Positions 25,482-33,904 of a stretch of 64,000 nt of DNA are shown here, piece by piece. The translations under genes were made by a program, and so were the position numbers. Under the pieces are notes generated by a model. That model was not told the origin of the DNA. It searched no databases and saw only the letters and a program-made list of their open reading frames with translations. Source of the stretch: Tundrisphaera sp051175315 (GTDB lineage Bacteria; Planctomycetota; Planctomycetia; Isosphaerales; Isosphaeraceae); the NCBI RefSeq assembly GCF_051175315.1, contig NZ_CP195100.1, forward strand, positions 2,666,001 to 2,730,000, written 5' to 3'. Positions within the stretch are counted from its first letter, which is position 1. Every line of letters starts with the position of its first letter.

Positions 25482-25826
25482 CGCGTCCTCCCCCTCGGTC
25501 TCGAAGTACGCCGCCGGCCCGGCCCGGCCCCGGTCCCGCCGGGGAAATCGGGCCGGGGCGGAAAACCTATGATAAAGGTCGCGCGATCTCGCGATACTGT
25601 CCGGTGGACGATTCCGCCGGAGGGCCCCGGACGCCGCCGCAACCCGAGGTCTTCCCGGCATGGTCGCAACCCGGCCCGGACTCGCATCGACTCGCGCCCG
25701 CACCGCCCCCGGCCCGACCGCCCGCCGCCGGTCGATGGCGGCGCGCCCCGGCGTGCCGGCCCCGGACCCGATCGGGCCGCGGGCCGAGCCCCGATCGACG
25801 ACGCAGGTGCGTGCCACCCCGGGGGC

Positions 25827-26153
25827 GGAACGAACCCAGTCCGGGCCCGACCCCGGTCGCCGAAACGAACCCAACCGGGCGGCGGCGCCGCCTCCCCGAT
25901 CGAACCCCACCCGGACGCGGGACGGCTCGCCGGGGCGACCTCAATCGGGCGGCGTCGCCGTTGCCGAAACGAAGCCAGGCGGAGGCCGGATCGGGCGGGA
26001 AAAACGAACCCAATCCCTGCCGGCGGCCGATCCGGGCGGGACGCCTCCTCGTCGCCCCTCCCGGAGTTGGGTTTGTGGGTTTATCTGTCTGTTGGTAAAG
26101 GGTTTGCGTTGGCGGGCGGCCGGCGCGGCCCCGGCCGCCGAAACGAACCCAAT
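25827..26153 (+). repeat. dispersed repeat cluster A, core CGAAACGAACCCAAT
   Basis: Copies on the plus strand begin at about 25827 (GGAACGAACCCAGT), 25860 (CCGAAACGAACCCAAC), 25964 (CCGAAACGAAGCCAGG), 25999 (GAAAAACGAACCCAATCC) and 26137 (GCCGAAACGAACCCAAT). A degenerate reverse copy lies at 26067-26076. Spacing between neighbouring copies is about 33-35 bases in two cases. The same motif in reverse orientation recurs at 60774-60870. Confidence 0.7.
26115..26139 (-). terminator. hairpin downstream of the SulP-carbonic anhydrase gene
   Basis: GGCGGCCGG (26115-26123) pairs perfectly with CCGGCCGCC (26131-26139) around 7 bases. It lies about 45 bases beyond the stop of the minus-strand transporter gene. 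No T-run follows directly. Confidence 0.35.
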
Positions 26154-26181
26154 GGCCGGTGTCCGGCCGCGAACGATGGGG

Positions 26182-28422
26182 TCAGGCCTGGCCCTCGACC
26201 GTGAGGTACTCGATGTCCCCGCTGCTGACGTCGTAGAGGGCGCCGACGATGGCGATCTTGCCCTCCTGGACCAGCCTGGCGATGGTCCCGCTCTGCTGGA
26301 GCATGACGGAGACCGATCGGACCACGTTGCGGCGTGCCACGTCGTCGACGTAGGCCTTCTGCTCGGCCTCGGTCATCCGGTCGAAGTCCTTGGCGGAGTC
26401 GTCGGCCATCGCCTTCTGGATCTCGGTGACGACCGGTTCCAGGTGATCGCAGCCGGTGGCCTCGGCGATGGACCGGGTCTCGTGGATCAGCTTCACGGCG
26501 CCGGTCACGGCCCCGCAGCGGGTGTGTCCCATGAGCACGATCAGCTTGGCGCCGGCCACGGCCACGCCGTACTCGACGCTGCCCAGGATCTTGCGGCTGG
26601 TGACGTTGCCCGCGACCCGGACCACGAAGATGTCGCCCACGCCGAGGTCGAAGATCAGCTCGGCCGGGGATCGGGAATCCATGCAGCTCAGGACGATGGC
26701 CAGGGGATGCTGGCCGGCGGCCGTGGCCAGCACCTGGCGGCCGAGGTTGCGGGTCAGGCGGCGGCCGGTGCGGAACCGCTCGTGGCCGTCCTTGAGGATC
26801 TTGAGCACCTTGGCCGGGGTCAGAGCCGCCTGGATCTCGCGGGTCGAGTAGTCGACGTACTGGGTCCGATCCTCCATCTTGTACTTCTCGCGGAACCCGA
26901 CCAGGCTGACCTCGACGCCGCGGGCCGGCGCGGTCTGCTCGCTGAAATCGCGGATCAGCTGGAGCACGTCGGGGTCGATGTAGTCGGTCGAGGTCGCGTC
27001 CAGCAGGAGGTGGCCGCCGCGCGGCATCTCGTCGAAGGCGCGGACCAGGGCGCCCCGGTTCAGGAAGCTGACCTGGTCGGCCAGCTGGATCCGGACGACC
27101 TCGCCGCCGAGGTGCCCCTCGATGATCTTCCGCATCGGGCGGCGGACGCTGCTGCGGAGGATGTAGCCGATGCTCACGGCCAGGCCGATCAGGATGCCGC
27201 CCATGATGTCGAACAGGACGCTCGCCGCGACCGTGACGACGAACGGGATGAACTGCTCGGGGCCTTCTTTCCGGATCCGCCCGACCCGGGCGTGACCGAT
27301 CAGGCTGACGCCGGTGGCCAGCAGGATCGCCGCCAGGCTGGACATCGGGATCAGGTCCAGGAACCGGGGCAGGAGCACCATGCTGACCAGCAGCAGGACG
27401 CCCTGGAAGATCGTGGCGAGCCGGGTCTTGGCCCCGGCGGTGATGTTGACCGAGCTGCGGGCGATGACCAGCGTGATCGGGATGCCTCCGAGCAGGCCGC
27501 AGGCCACGTTGCCGGCCCCCTGGGCCAGCAGCTCGCGGTTCCGGGGCGACGCCCGGCGTTCCGGGTCGATCCGGTCGTGGGCCTCCAGGTTCAGCAGGGC
27601 CTCCAGCGAGGCCACCGCCGCGATCGTCAACGCCGAGACGTAGACGGCCGGGCTGGCCCAATGCGAGAAGTCGGGATGGTGGAGATGGTGGGCATAGCCG
27701 AGGATCGTCTCCGACACCGGCAGGTTCACCCGGCGGGCGGCATCGATGGCCCAGGCGCCTCCGATCTGATTCAACAGCTGAGAGATCCCGGTGCCGGCGA
27801 GCACCGCGACCACGGGGGCCGGGATCCCGGTGCGCTTCAGCGGGGGCCACAGGGACCACGCCGCCATGAGCGTCAGGGACACGACCCCGACCAGCGCGGC
27901 CCCCGGATGGATGCCCACGAAGGTCTCCTGGATCCGGGTCAGGATCGGGGCCTTGTTCGTCTCGAGCAGCACGCCGCTCCACTCGGGGTCGAGGACATGC
28001 CCCAGGACGTGCGGGAATTGCTGGATGATCAGCAGCACGCCGATCGCCGTCACGATCCCCCGGACCACCCCGGTCGGGATGAACGAGGCCAGCGCGCCCG
28101 CCCGGGCCAGGCCCAGGGCGATCTGGATCAGCCCCGCCACGACCACGGCCATCAGGAACACCCGGAACGAGCCGAGCGAGAGGATCTGGGCGGCCACCAC
28201 GGTCGACAGCCCGGCGGCGGGGCCGGAGACGGCGGTGGCCGTCCCGCTGAGCATCCCCACCAGGATCCCGCCGATGATCCCGGTGATCACCCCCGACAGC
28301 AGCGGCGCCTCCGAGGCCAGCGACATCCCCAGGCAGAGCGGCAGGGCCACCAGGAAGACGACCAGGCCGGCCTTCAGGTCCTTGAAGATGGTCGCGGGCG
28401 GGTGTCCGGCGATCGATGACAT
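26182..28422 (-). CDS. SulP transporter fused to beta-carbonic anhydrase
   Basis: A 746-residue fusion. The first half is a SulP anion transporter: about residues 10-400 with many helices, including the N-terminal SulP region LKAGLVVFLVALPLCLGMSLASE. A STAS-like segment follows (GHLLLDATSTDYIDPDVLQ). The last 220 residues are a beta-carbonic anhydrase with zinc ligands Cys580, His633 and Cys636 (in SCMDSR and GHTRCGA) and the Asp582-Arg584 pair; the usual active-site spacing is kept. Such fusions are known and are thought to couple bicarbonate movement to CO2/bicarbonate interconversion. The start is MSSIAGHPP rather than the upstream MPRVRARKRH. It lies 330 bases from dabA on the same strand. 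Confidence 0.93.
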   Translation of the reverse strand: MSSIAGHPPATIFKDLKAGLVVFLVALPLCLGMSLASEAPLLSGVITGIIGGILVGMLSGTATAVSGPAAGLSTVVAAQILSLGSFRVFLMAVVVAGLIQIALGLARAGALASFIPTGVVRGIVTAIGVLLIIQQFPHVLGHVLDPEWSGVLLETNKAPILTRIQETFVGIHPGAALVGVVSLTLMAAWSLWPPLKRTGIPAPVVAVLAGTGISQLLNQIGGAWAIDAARRVNLPVSETILGYAHHLHHPDFSHWASPAVYVSALTIAAVASLEALLNLEAHDRIDPERRASPRNRELLAQGAGNVACGLLGGIPITLVIARSSVNITAGAKTRLATIFQGVLLLVSMVLLPRFLDLIPMSSLAAILLATGVSLIGHARVGRIRKEGPEQFIPFVVTVAASVLFDIMGGILIGLAVSIGYILRSSVRRPMRKIIEGHLGGEVVRIQLADQVSFLNRGALVRAFDEMPRGGHLLLDATSTDYIDPDVLQLIRDFSEQTAPARGVEVSLVGFREKYKMEDRTQYVDYSTREIQAALTPAKVLKILKDGHERFRTGRRLTRNLGRQVLATAAGQHPLAIVLSCMDSRSPAELIFDLGVGDIFVVRVAGNVTSRKILGSVEYGVAVAGAKLIVLMGHTRCGAVTGAVKLIHETRSIAEATGCDHLEPVVTEIQKAMADDSAKDFDRMTEAEQKAYVDDVARRNVVRSVSVMLQQSGTIARLVQEGKIAIVGALYDVSSGDIEYLTVEGQA

Positions 28423-28553
28423 GGCTGGATCGTGCCTTTTCCTGGCCCGGACCCGAGGCATGGCGGGCCGCCCCGAGGAGCCCTGGCCGTCCTGAGTCCG
28501 ATACCATTAGGTGAAGGAAAGGCTCGATTTTATCAGTGATGCCGGCCGAGAAA

Positions 28554-28600
28554 AAGGCCCAAGGAGGATGGCCCGCGAACTCTAGTGGTTATCGGGCCTT
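28554..28600 (-). terminator. possible terminator after dabA
   Basis: On the minus strand an AAGGCCC/GGGCCTT stem (28594-28600 with 28554-28560) is followed by TTTTTC. The 33-base loop is long, so this is only suggestive. It lies 152 bases after the dabA stop. Confidence 0.35.
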
Positions 28601-28751
28601 GGTTTAAGGGTGAAGATCCCTTGAAGATTCTCGCGTGCCGAGTCCGCCGATCGGGGAGGCCCGCCGCCCCCGCCCGCCGGATCCCTCCCGGGCGGCGCGG
28701 CGTGCGGCGGGGGCCGGTGCGGCCCGAGTCCGGGCCGCCCCGCGGGCCGGG

Positions 28752-31190
28752 TCACGCCGGGGCCTGGCCCCGATCCGGTCCGGGCCGAGCCGCCGGGATG
28801 GCCCCCTCGGCGACGGGTTCCCACCCCCGGCCCGGTGATCGGAACGACGCCCCGCCGCCGGCCGGGTCCAGGGCGTAGAGTCGCATCCAGCCGTTCTCCA
28901 CGAGGTCGAGGACCGCGGGGAGCGAGGCCAATGCCTCGTCGAGCTTGTCCGGCCCGGCCTCCACGATGACCTGGAGCCGCAACGGCTCGTGGAACCACCG
29001 CCCGTCGGCCGAGTGGACCGACTGCATCGGCAGCCCGGTGCGGAGGTCGCCGCCGTTGCCCACGACGACCCCGATCGTGCCCAGGCGGTTGTGCAGGGCC
29101 TTGGTGCCGCAGCCGAAGACCCGGTTGTCCACCGTGGAGGCGAAGTACTGGAGGTTGATCCACGCCCCCACGACCACCGGGGCCGAGAGGATCTGCTTGA
29201 GGACCGACCCGTCGGCGTCCGTCGAGGCGTCGTAGGCGTGGAGGAACGCCCGGCCGTGGAGGTCCACGCCCCGGGTCCGCGCCCTGCGGGCGGCGATGAA
29301 CGAGGCGTTGCGGGCCAGCCCCCACTCGGGCCGGACCTCGGACCAGTCGCGGCTCCTCCTCCGCAGGAGCCGCTCCAGGAGCGACGGGTCGCCGTCGGCC
29401 ACCCCGAGGGATTCCGCACGCTCGTGGCGCACCGAGGCGCAGGCGTCCGCCATCCAGCGTCCCAGCCGCTCGACCTCGGCCCGGTGGCCGTTCGGGATCC
29501 CCTCGGGATCGAGCACCGTGAATTCATCGATCGTGGTGTTGTGGACCCCGGCGATGAAGACGGTATCGTCCGGGACCCGATGCCCCCGGGCCGGCAGCCC
29601 CGCCCGGACGTCCGGGTCGTTGAGGATCGCCGCGGCGACCCGGGCGTTGATCGCCCCGCCATGCCCGCCGCACGCCCCGCAGTTCAGGCCGGCGACGTGC
29701 GAGTTGTTGGTGGCGCTGGCCCGATGGCCGCACAGGAGCACGACCCGCGCGATCCGGCCCCGCAGGCCCAGGTTCTTCAGGATCGAGCAGGCCAGGTCCA
29801 GGCGAGCCTCGGGGGTGAAGCCCCGGCCCAGGCCGTCGGGGGCGAGGTCGAATCGGGCCGACTCCTCGTCGCGCCTCGCGATCGTGGGGACCAGCCCCAG
29901 CGCGTCGCGGATCATGCTGTATCCGTACGCCAGCCCCAGCGTCTCCACCAGGGTGAACGCCGCGCCCGGCGCCGACTGGAGCGGCTTGAGGACCCCCTTC
30001 ACGTTGGCCGGGGGGGTGGGCTCGGCGGGCCCCAGGCGGTAGGAGGGCTGCAGCAACGCCGGGCACCGCGCGGTCCCCTTGCCCCCGTCCTGCCATTCCA
30101 TCGGCACGCCGAAGAAGCCGGCGAAGCCGAAGGTGTCGATGCCGGGGTCCAGGGCCTCCAGGTGCCTTCGCAACGGCTCCGAGCGGACGTCGATGCAGAA
30201 CACCGCCTGGACAGCCGGCCGGGCGGGCGGCTCCTCCGGGGCCGGGGCCGGGGGGATCCGGCCCAGCAGCCGCCGGGTGTAGGCGACCTCCATGGCATCC
30301 TGGATCGCCAGCCGCTCGGCCTCGTCCTCCACGACCTGCCGCGTCGGGACGGGGAGCCGGAACGGCCGCGAGGGGGCGGCGCCGCCGGGCCTCGCCAGCT
30401 CGGCCACGGCGGCGTCGCAGCAGACGCGGACGGCCAGGAGCCCCGCGACGTCCCGGCAGGTCTCGTCCCCCTCCTGCCAGGAGGCGCGGCGCAGGAACGA
30501 CGCCCAGCCATAGACGCCGGCCAGCAGCCGGTAGAGATACGGCTCGCGCAGGGCCGGCGTCACGCGATGCCGCTCCAGCATCGCCTCGATCGCCTCCTCC
30601 GCCCGATCGGGCAGGGCCCGGGTCCAGCGCCGCCAGCCGACCAGGCCGGCGACCTCCAGCGAGCGGTCCACGAGGGCCGATTCCCGCCAGGACTGGTACA
30701 GCCCGGCATCGCCGACGATCTTCCAGGACGGGCCCCCCCCGGAAGCGTGGTCCGCGCACCAGCGGGCGATGTAGCGGATCACGGCGTCGTCCCACCCGGT
30801 GCCGTGCCGCCGGTCGAATTGCTCGGCGAAGCTGGACAACTCGCCGGAGGGCCGGAGCTTGGGCTCGGCGCGGCCTTCGAGGACCTCCACGAGGGCCGAC
30901 GCGGACAGCCCCGCGCGATCGGCGGCCAGGGCCAGGTCGGCCGGGCCGAACTCCTCGGCCTGCCACCGCTCGCGGTAGTAGTCCACCCGGGGCAGGACGT
31001 GCGCTCCCAGCCCCTCGCTGATCTCGCGGGCGGCCTCGCCGATCGGCCGCGAGGCGAAGCCGAGGAAGGGGTTGACCGCCACGTAGTTGGTCAGGTCCCA
31101 CAACGGAGGGATGCGCCGGCAGACCCGCGCCACGTCGTCGGCGATGCCGGCCGTGGTCGCCTCGCTGCCGGTCTCCAGGACTTCAAACAT
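28752..31190 (-). CDS. dabA: inorganic carbon transporter subunit DabA (DUF2309)
   Basis: An 812-residue DUF2309 protein. DabA has a beta-carbonic-anhydrase-like zinc site and forms, with the membrane subunit DabB, an energy-coupled pump that hydrates CO2 in one direction. The expected ligands are present: Cys332 and Asp334 in VFCIDVRSE, and His489 and Cys504 in GHRASATNNSH and LNCGACGG; the 15-residue spacing of the last two matches that of the characterised DabA (His524/Cys539). N-terminal DNYVAVNPFLG-type motif appears as LTNYVAVNPFLGF. It overlaps dabB by 8 bases. It lacks membrane segments, as expected for DabA. Confidence 0.95.
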   Translation of the reverse strand: MFEVLETGSEATTAGIADDVARVCRRIPPLWDLTNYVAVNPFLGFASRPIGEAAREISEGLGAHVLPRVDYYRERWQAEEFGPADLALAADRAGLSASALVEVLEGRAEPKLRPSGELSSFAEQFDRRHGTGWDDAVIRYIARWCADHASGGGPSWKIVGDAGLYQSWRESALVDRSLEVAGLVGWRRWTRALPDRAEEAIEAMLERHRVTPALREPYLYRLLAGVYGWASFLRRASWQEGDETCRDVAGLLAVRVCCDAAVAELARPGGAAPSRPFRLPVPTRQVVEDEAERLAIQDAMEVAYTRRLLGRIPPAPAPEEPPARPAVQAVFCIDVRSEPLRRHLEALDPGIDTFGFAGFFGVPMEWQDGGKGTARCPALLQPSYRLGPAEPTPPANVKGVLKPLQSAPGAAFTLVETLGLAYGYSMIRDALGLVPTIARRDEESARFDLAPDGLGRGFTPEARLDLACSILKNLGLRGRIARVVLLCGHRASATNNSHVAGLNCGACGGHGGAINARVAAAILNDPDVRAGLPARGHRVPDDTVFIAGVHNTTIDEFTVLDPEGIPNGHRAEVERLGRWMADACASVRHERAESLGVADGDPSLLERLLRRRSRDWSEVRPEWGLARNASFIAARRARTRGVDLHGRAFLHAYDASTDADGSVLKQILSAPVVVGAWINLQYFASTVDNRVFGCGTKALHNRLGTIGVVVGNGGDLRTGLPMQSVHSADGRWFHEPLRLQVIVEAGPDKLDEALASLPAVLDLVENGWMRLYALDPAGGGASFRSPGRGWEPVAEGAIPAARPGPDRGQAPA

Positions 31191-32691
31191 GGGTCACCTC
31201 CGTCTTCGCCCCGAAAAGGGACCAGGCCCTGCTCACCAGCCGATCGGCGATCGAGCCGAAATAGAAACCATGAAGGGCATGGACCCGGAAGGCCCGCCCC
31301 GAGGGGATCCGCCCCAGGGTCGGCAGGAAGGCGTGGAGCGTGCACAGGCCGGCGAACGCGACCACCGGCAGGGCCGCCGCGACCCAGGCCCACGGCCCCT
31401 GCGGGGAGGGCAGATCCCCGAGCACCGGCTCCAGGAAGATCTCCGCGCCGTGGTAGAGGGCGCAGGCCACCACCGCCAGGAACAGGCTCACCGTCGGGGC
31501 CCCGACGACCCGGCCCAGCAGCCCCCGGCCGGGCCACTCGGCCCAGAACTGGCCGATCGACAGCGCGACGATCGAGGCCAGGGCCATCTCGCCCGGCGAC
31601 CGCCACGGATCGAACCCGGTGATCCTCGACCCCACCCACAGGGCGGGGATGCCGAAGGCGGTGCCCAGCGCGGTCAGCCCCAACGCGCGGAGCGGGGGCC
31701 GGTCGGGGGCATGCGGCGTCGGCTTCTGCAGGTCCGCCGCCCGGAGGAAGTTCCAGGCCTTGTAGAGCCCGTGGCCGACCAGGTGCATGGCCGCCGAGTG
31801 GAACGCCCCCAGCCCGCACTGGACCATCATGAAGCCCATCTGGGCCACCGTCGACCACGCCAGCGACCGCTTCACCTTCACCTGGGCCCACATCGCGATC
31901 AGCCCCAGCGCCGCCGTCAACGTCCCGACCGCCGAGAGGAGAATCAAGGCCGCCGGCTCCCTCGCCACCAGCGGCGCGAACCGCAGCAGCAGGACGCCCC
32001 CGGCGTTGATGATGCCGGCGTGCATCAGGGCCGAAACCGGCGTCGGCGATTCCATCGTCTCCGGCAGCCAGGAGTGGAAGGGGACCTGGGCCGACTTGGT
32101 CAGGGCGGCCAGGGTGATCAGGAGGGCCACCGCCTGCGCCGGGTTCTCGTATTGGGGCAGGGTGGACTGTTCCAGGAAGACATGCATGTCCAGCGTGCCC
32201 CAGACACGCCAGATCACCCAGATCGCCCCGATAATGGCGAAGTCACCCACCCGGTTGATCAAGAAGCTCTTTCGCGCAGCCCTCACGGCCTCGATGCGGT
32301 CCGGGTAATAGATCAACAAACGATGCAGGATCAGGCTCGTCAGCGACCATGCGGCGAAGAACAGCACCAGATTGGTCGAAATCATCAGGAGGTAGGCCAC
32401 CGCGATCGTCGCGGCGAGCTGCCGGAGGAATCGATCCTGGCCGGGCTCGCCGGCCAGGTAGTGTTGCGAGAAGCGGAAGGTCACCGCCCCGACCACGGCC
32501 ACCAGCAGGGAGATCGAGGCCCCGAGCCGGTCGATCGTGATCCAGCCAAGGCGGATGCTGCCCGGGTGCGACGCCTCCCTGATCAACATTCCCGACGAGA
32601 TTGCCGCGAGGCCGAGCAAGCCGGCCAGGAGCAGGTTGCCCCCATGGCCCGCGGCCCGTTTCCCTCTCCATCGACCCCAGCCTGAGGACAT
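31183..32691 (-). CDS. dabB: DabB, proton-channel-like subunit (NuoL/MrpA family)
   Basis: A 502-residue polytopic membrane protein of the NuoL/ND5/MrpA family. Helix-rich sequence contains the family's conserved residues in LTKSAQVPFHSWLPETMESPTPVSALMHAG, with the Lys and Glu that line the proton path. Complex-I genes are absent nearby, and the partner DUF2309 gene overlaps it by 8 bases, so it is the membrane part of a Dab pump. Start is ATG at 32691; a TTG at 32718 is possible. It is the first gene of the dab operon, so the promoter should lie in 32692-32800. Confidence 0.93.
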   Translation of the reverse strand: MSSGWGRWRGKRAAGHGGNLLLAGLLGLAAISSGMLIREASHPGSIRLGWITIDRLGASISLLVAVVGAVTFRFSQHYLAGEPGQDRFLRQLAATIAVAYLLMISTNLVLFFAAWSLTSLILHRLLIYYPDRIEAVRAARKSFLINRVGDFAIIGAIWVIWRVWGTLDMHVFLEQSTLPQYENPAQAVALLITLAALTKSAQVPFHSWLPETMESPTPVSALMHAGIINAGGVLLLRFAPLVAREPAALILLSAVGTLTAALGLIAMWAQVKVKRSLAWSTVAQMGFMMVQCGLGAFHSAAMHLVGHGLYKAWNFLRAADLQKPTPHAPDRPPLRALGLTALGTAFGIPALWVGSRITGFDPWRSPGEMALASIVALSIGQFWAEWPGRGLLGRVVGAPTVSLFLAVVACALYHGAEIFLEPVLGDLPSPQGPWAWVAAALPVVAFAGLCTLHAFLPTLGRIPSGRAFRVHALHGFYFGSIADRLVSRAWSLFGAKTEVTHV

Positions 32692-33372
32692 AAATCCAAC
32701 CTCTCCCCTCCGCGCCAAGTCTCCCCGGCATGCTCGTCAAGCCGGGACTCGCCGCCCGATTAAAAAAGATGTGGTCCAAAATGAACTTATGATGGGGTGG
32801 ACGATGCGGCAACGATGGGCGGGCACGAAGGCGCCTCCCGTCGATGCCATCATCATCGACGCCGCGAAGGGATGGCTCCTCATGCCGATGACGTCTGCCC
32901 GTCATCGGCCATTCGCCGCCTTCACCCGCCCGTCCGTGCGGCGTCATCGGGCCGGATGACCGCCCGTCCCCCGGGCGTCGCGATCGGGGCATGCGACCCG
33001 ACTTCGCGCCGGGCGCGTCGCATCCGCAATCCGGCCGTCGGGACAAGTTGCAGACGGCGTGCCAGGAGGGCGGGTCGGCGGGAATCGGCCGGCGTTGGCG
33101 GCCGTCGCGGGAGACCTGGGAGGGTCGCCGATGGCCCCGACGATGTGGGGGTGTCGCCGGAAGGGCTTGAGCGGATGGGAAGGTGCGAGGGGGCTGTGTC
33201 AGCCATCCCGACGCTTGCGATGCAATGAGTTCCGTATGAATTCGTTCGGGATTCGTCGACCTCACCGCTCGCCGCGGCGGGCTTCGTCCATCTTGCCCGC
33301 TCACCTCCCGTTCGGAGAAGATCGAATGACGCCCGACCCGCCCCGGCGCGACGGGGGGGCGATGCTGCGGCG
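32692..33372. other. 680-base intergenic region upstream of dabB
   Basis: No gene is supported. A short AT-rich patch (TTAAAAAAGATG and GAACTTATGATG near 32760-32795) stands out and probably holds the dabB promoter, but I cannot assign -35 and -10 elements. The right part holds the promoter of the small membrane gene at 33373. Confidence 0.45.
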
Positions 33373-33858
33373 ATGAACGCGATCGATGCGAGAAGCGGGC
33401 CGCGCGGCCCGATGGAATTCGAGCAACGCGGGGGAGGGGGCCATGGCGCGGCAAGATTCCCATCGCGATCCCGAGGGACGTTACCCGCTGCTGGGCTGGC
33501 CGGGTCGGCCTTCACGGGCCTCGGGATGTTCCTGCTGGCCGTGGGCGTCGTGCTCATCGCCATCGGGCTCTATTCGCTCGCGGCGGGGATGCTGGGCGAC
33601 CCGCCCCGGCCGGGCCTGCCGCCCGCTCGCCCGACCACACCAGCGGCCTCGATCATCAATGCACTGGGCGGCGCGTTCGCGACCCTCTGGGGCGGCGGTC
33701 TCTTCTTCTCCGGCCTGCAATGCGTGGCCATGGGGGCGCTCTGCCGCCTGGCCATCCAGGTCGAGGCGAACACGCGGGCCTCGGCCGAGCACCTGGCCCG
33801 GATCCGATCCCGGGCGGAACCGGCCCGGGAGGATGCCGCCCGCTTCTTCGTGTCGTGA
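33373..33858 (+). CDS. small two-helix membrane protein, start uncertain (possible frameshift)
   Basis: A protein of up to 161 residues that I do not recognise. From about 33490 it reads convincingly: GLAGSAFTGLGMFLLAVGVVLIAIGLYSL is one membrane helix, and FATLWGGGLFFSGLQCVAMGALCRLAIQVE a second, followed by a helical tail (ANTRASAEHLARIRSR). The first ~40 codons in this frame use codons rare elsewhere here (AGA, CGA, TTA, GCT). In the next frame, an ATG at 33443 behind GGGGGAGGGGG reads MARQDSHRDPEGRYPLLGW, a natural-looking start. A one-base shift near 33490-33505 would join the two. Whether that is a sequencing error, a mutation or a programmed shift cannot be decided here. Confidence 0.6.
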   Translation: MNAIDARSGPRGPMEFEQRGGGGHGAARFPSRSRGTLPAAGLAGSAFTGLGMFLLAVGVVLIAIGLYSLAAGMLGDPPRPGLPPARPTTPAASIINALGGAFATLWGGGLFFSGLQCVAMGALCRLAIQVEANTRASAEHLARIRSRAEPAREDAARFFVS

Positions 33859-33904
33859 ACGCCGGGCGGGGCCGTCTCCGCCCGGCGATCCCTTCGGGGC
33901 CGGC

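Larger units (their letters stand above)
25482..26181. other. 700-base intergenic gap with dispersed repeats
   Basis: No coding sequence is supported. The gap holds five or six copies of a GAACCCAA-type motif (25827-26153), one 9-bp hairpin (26115-26139), and a T-rich patch at 26065-26105 of unknown role. The FMN reductase promoter should lie at its left end. Confidence 0.6.
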
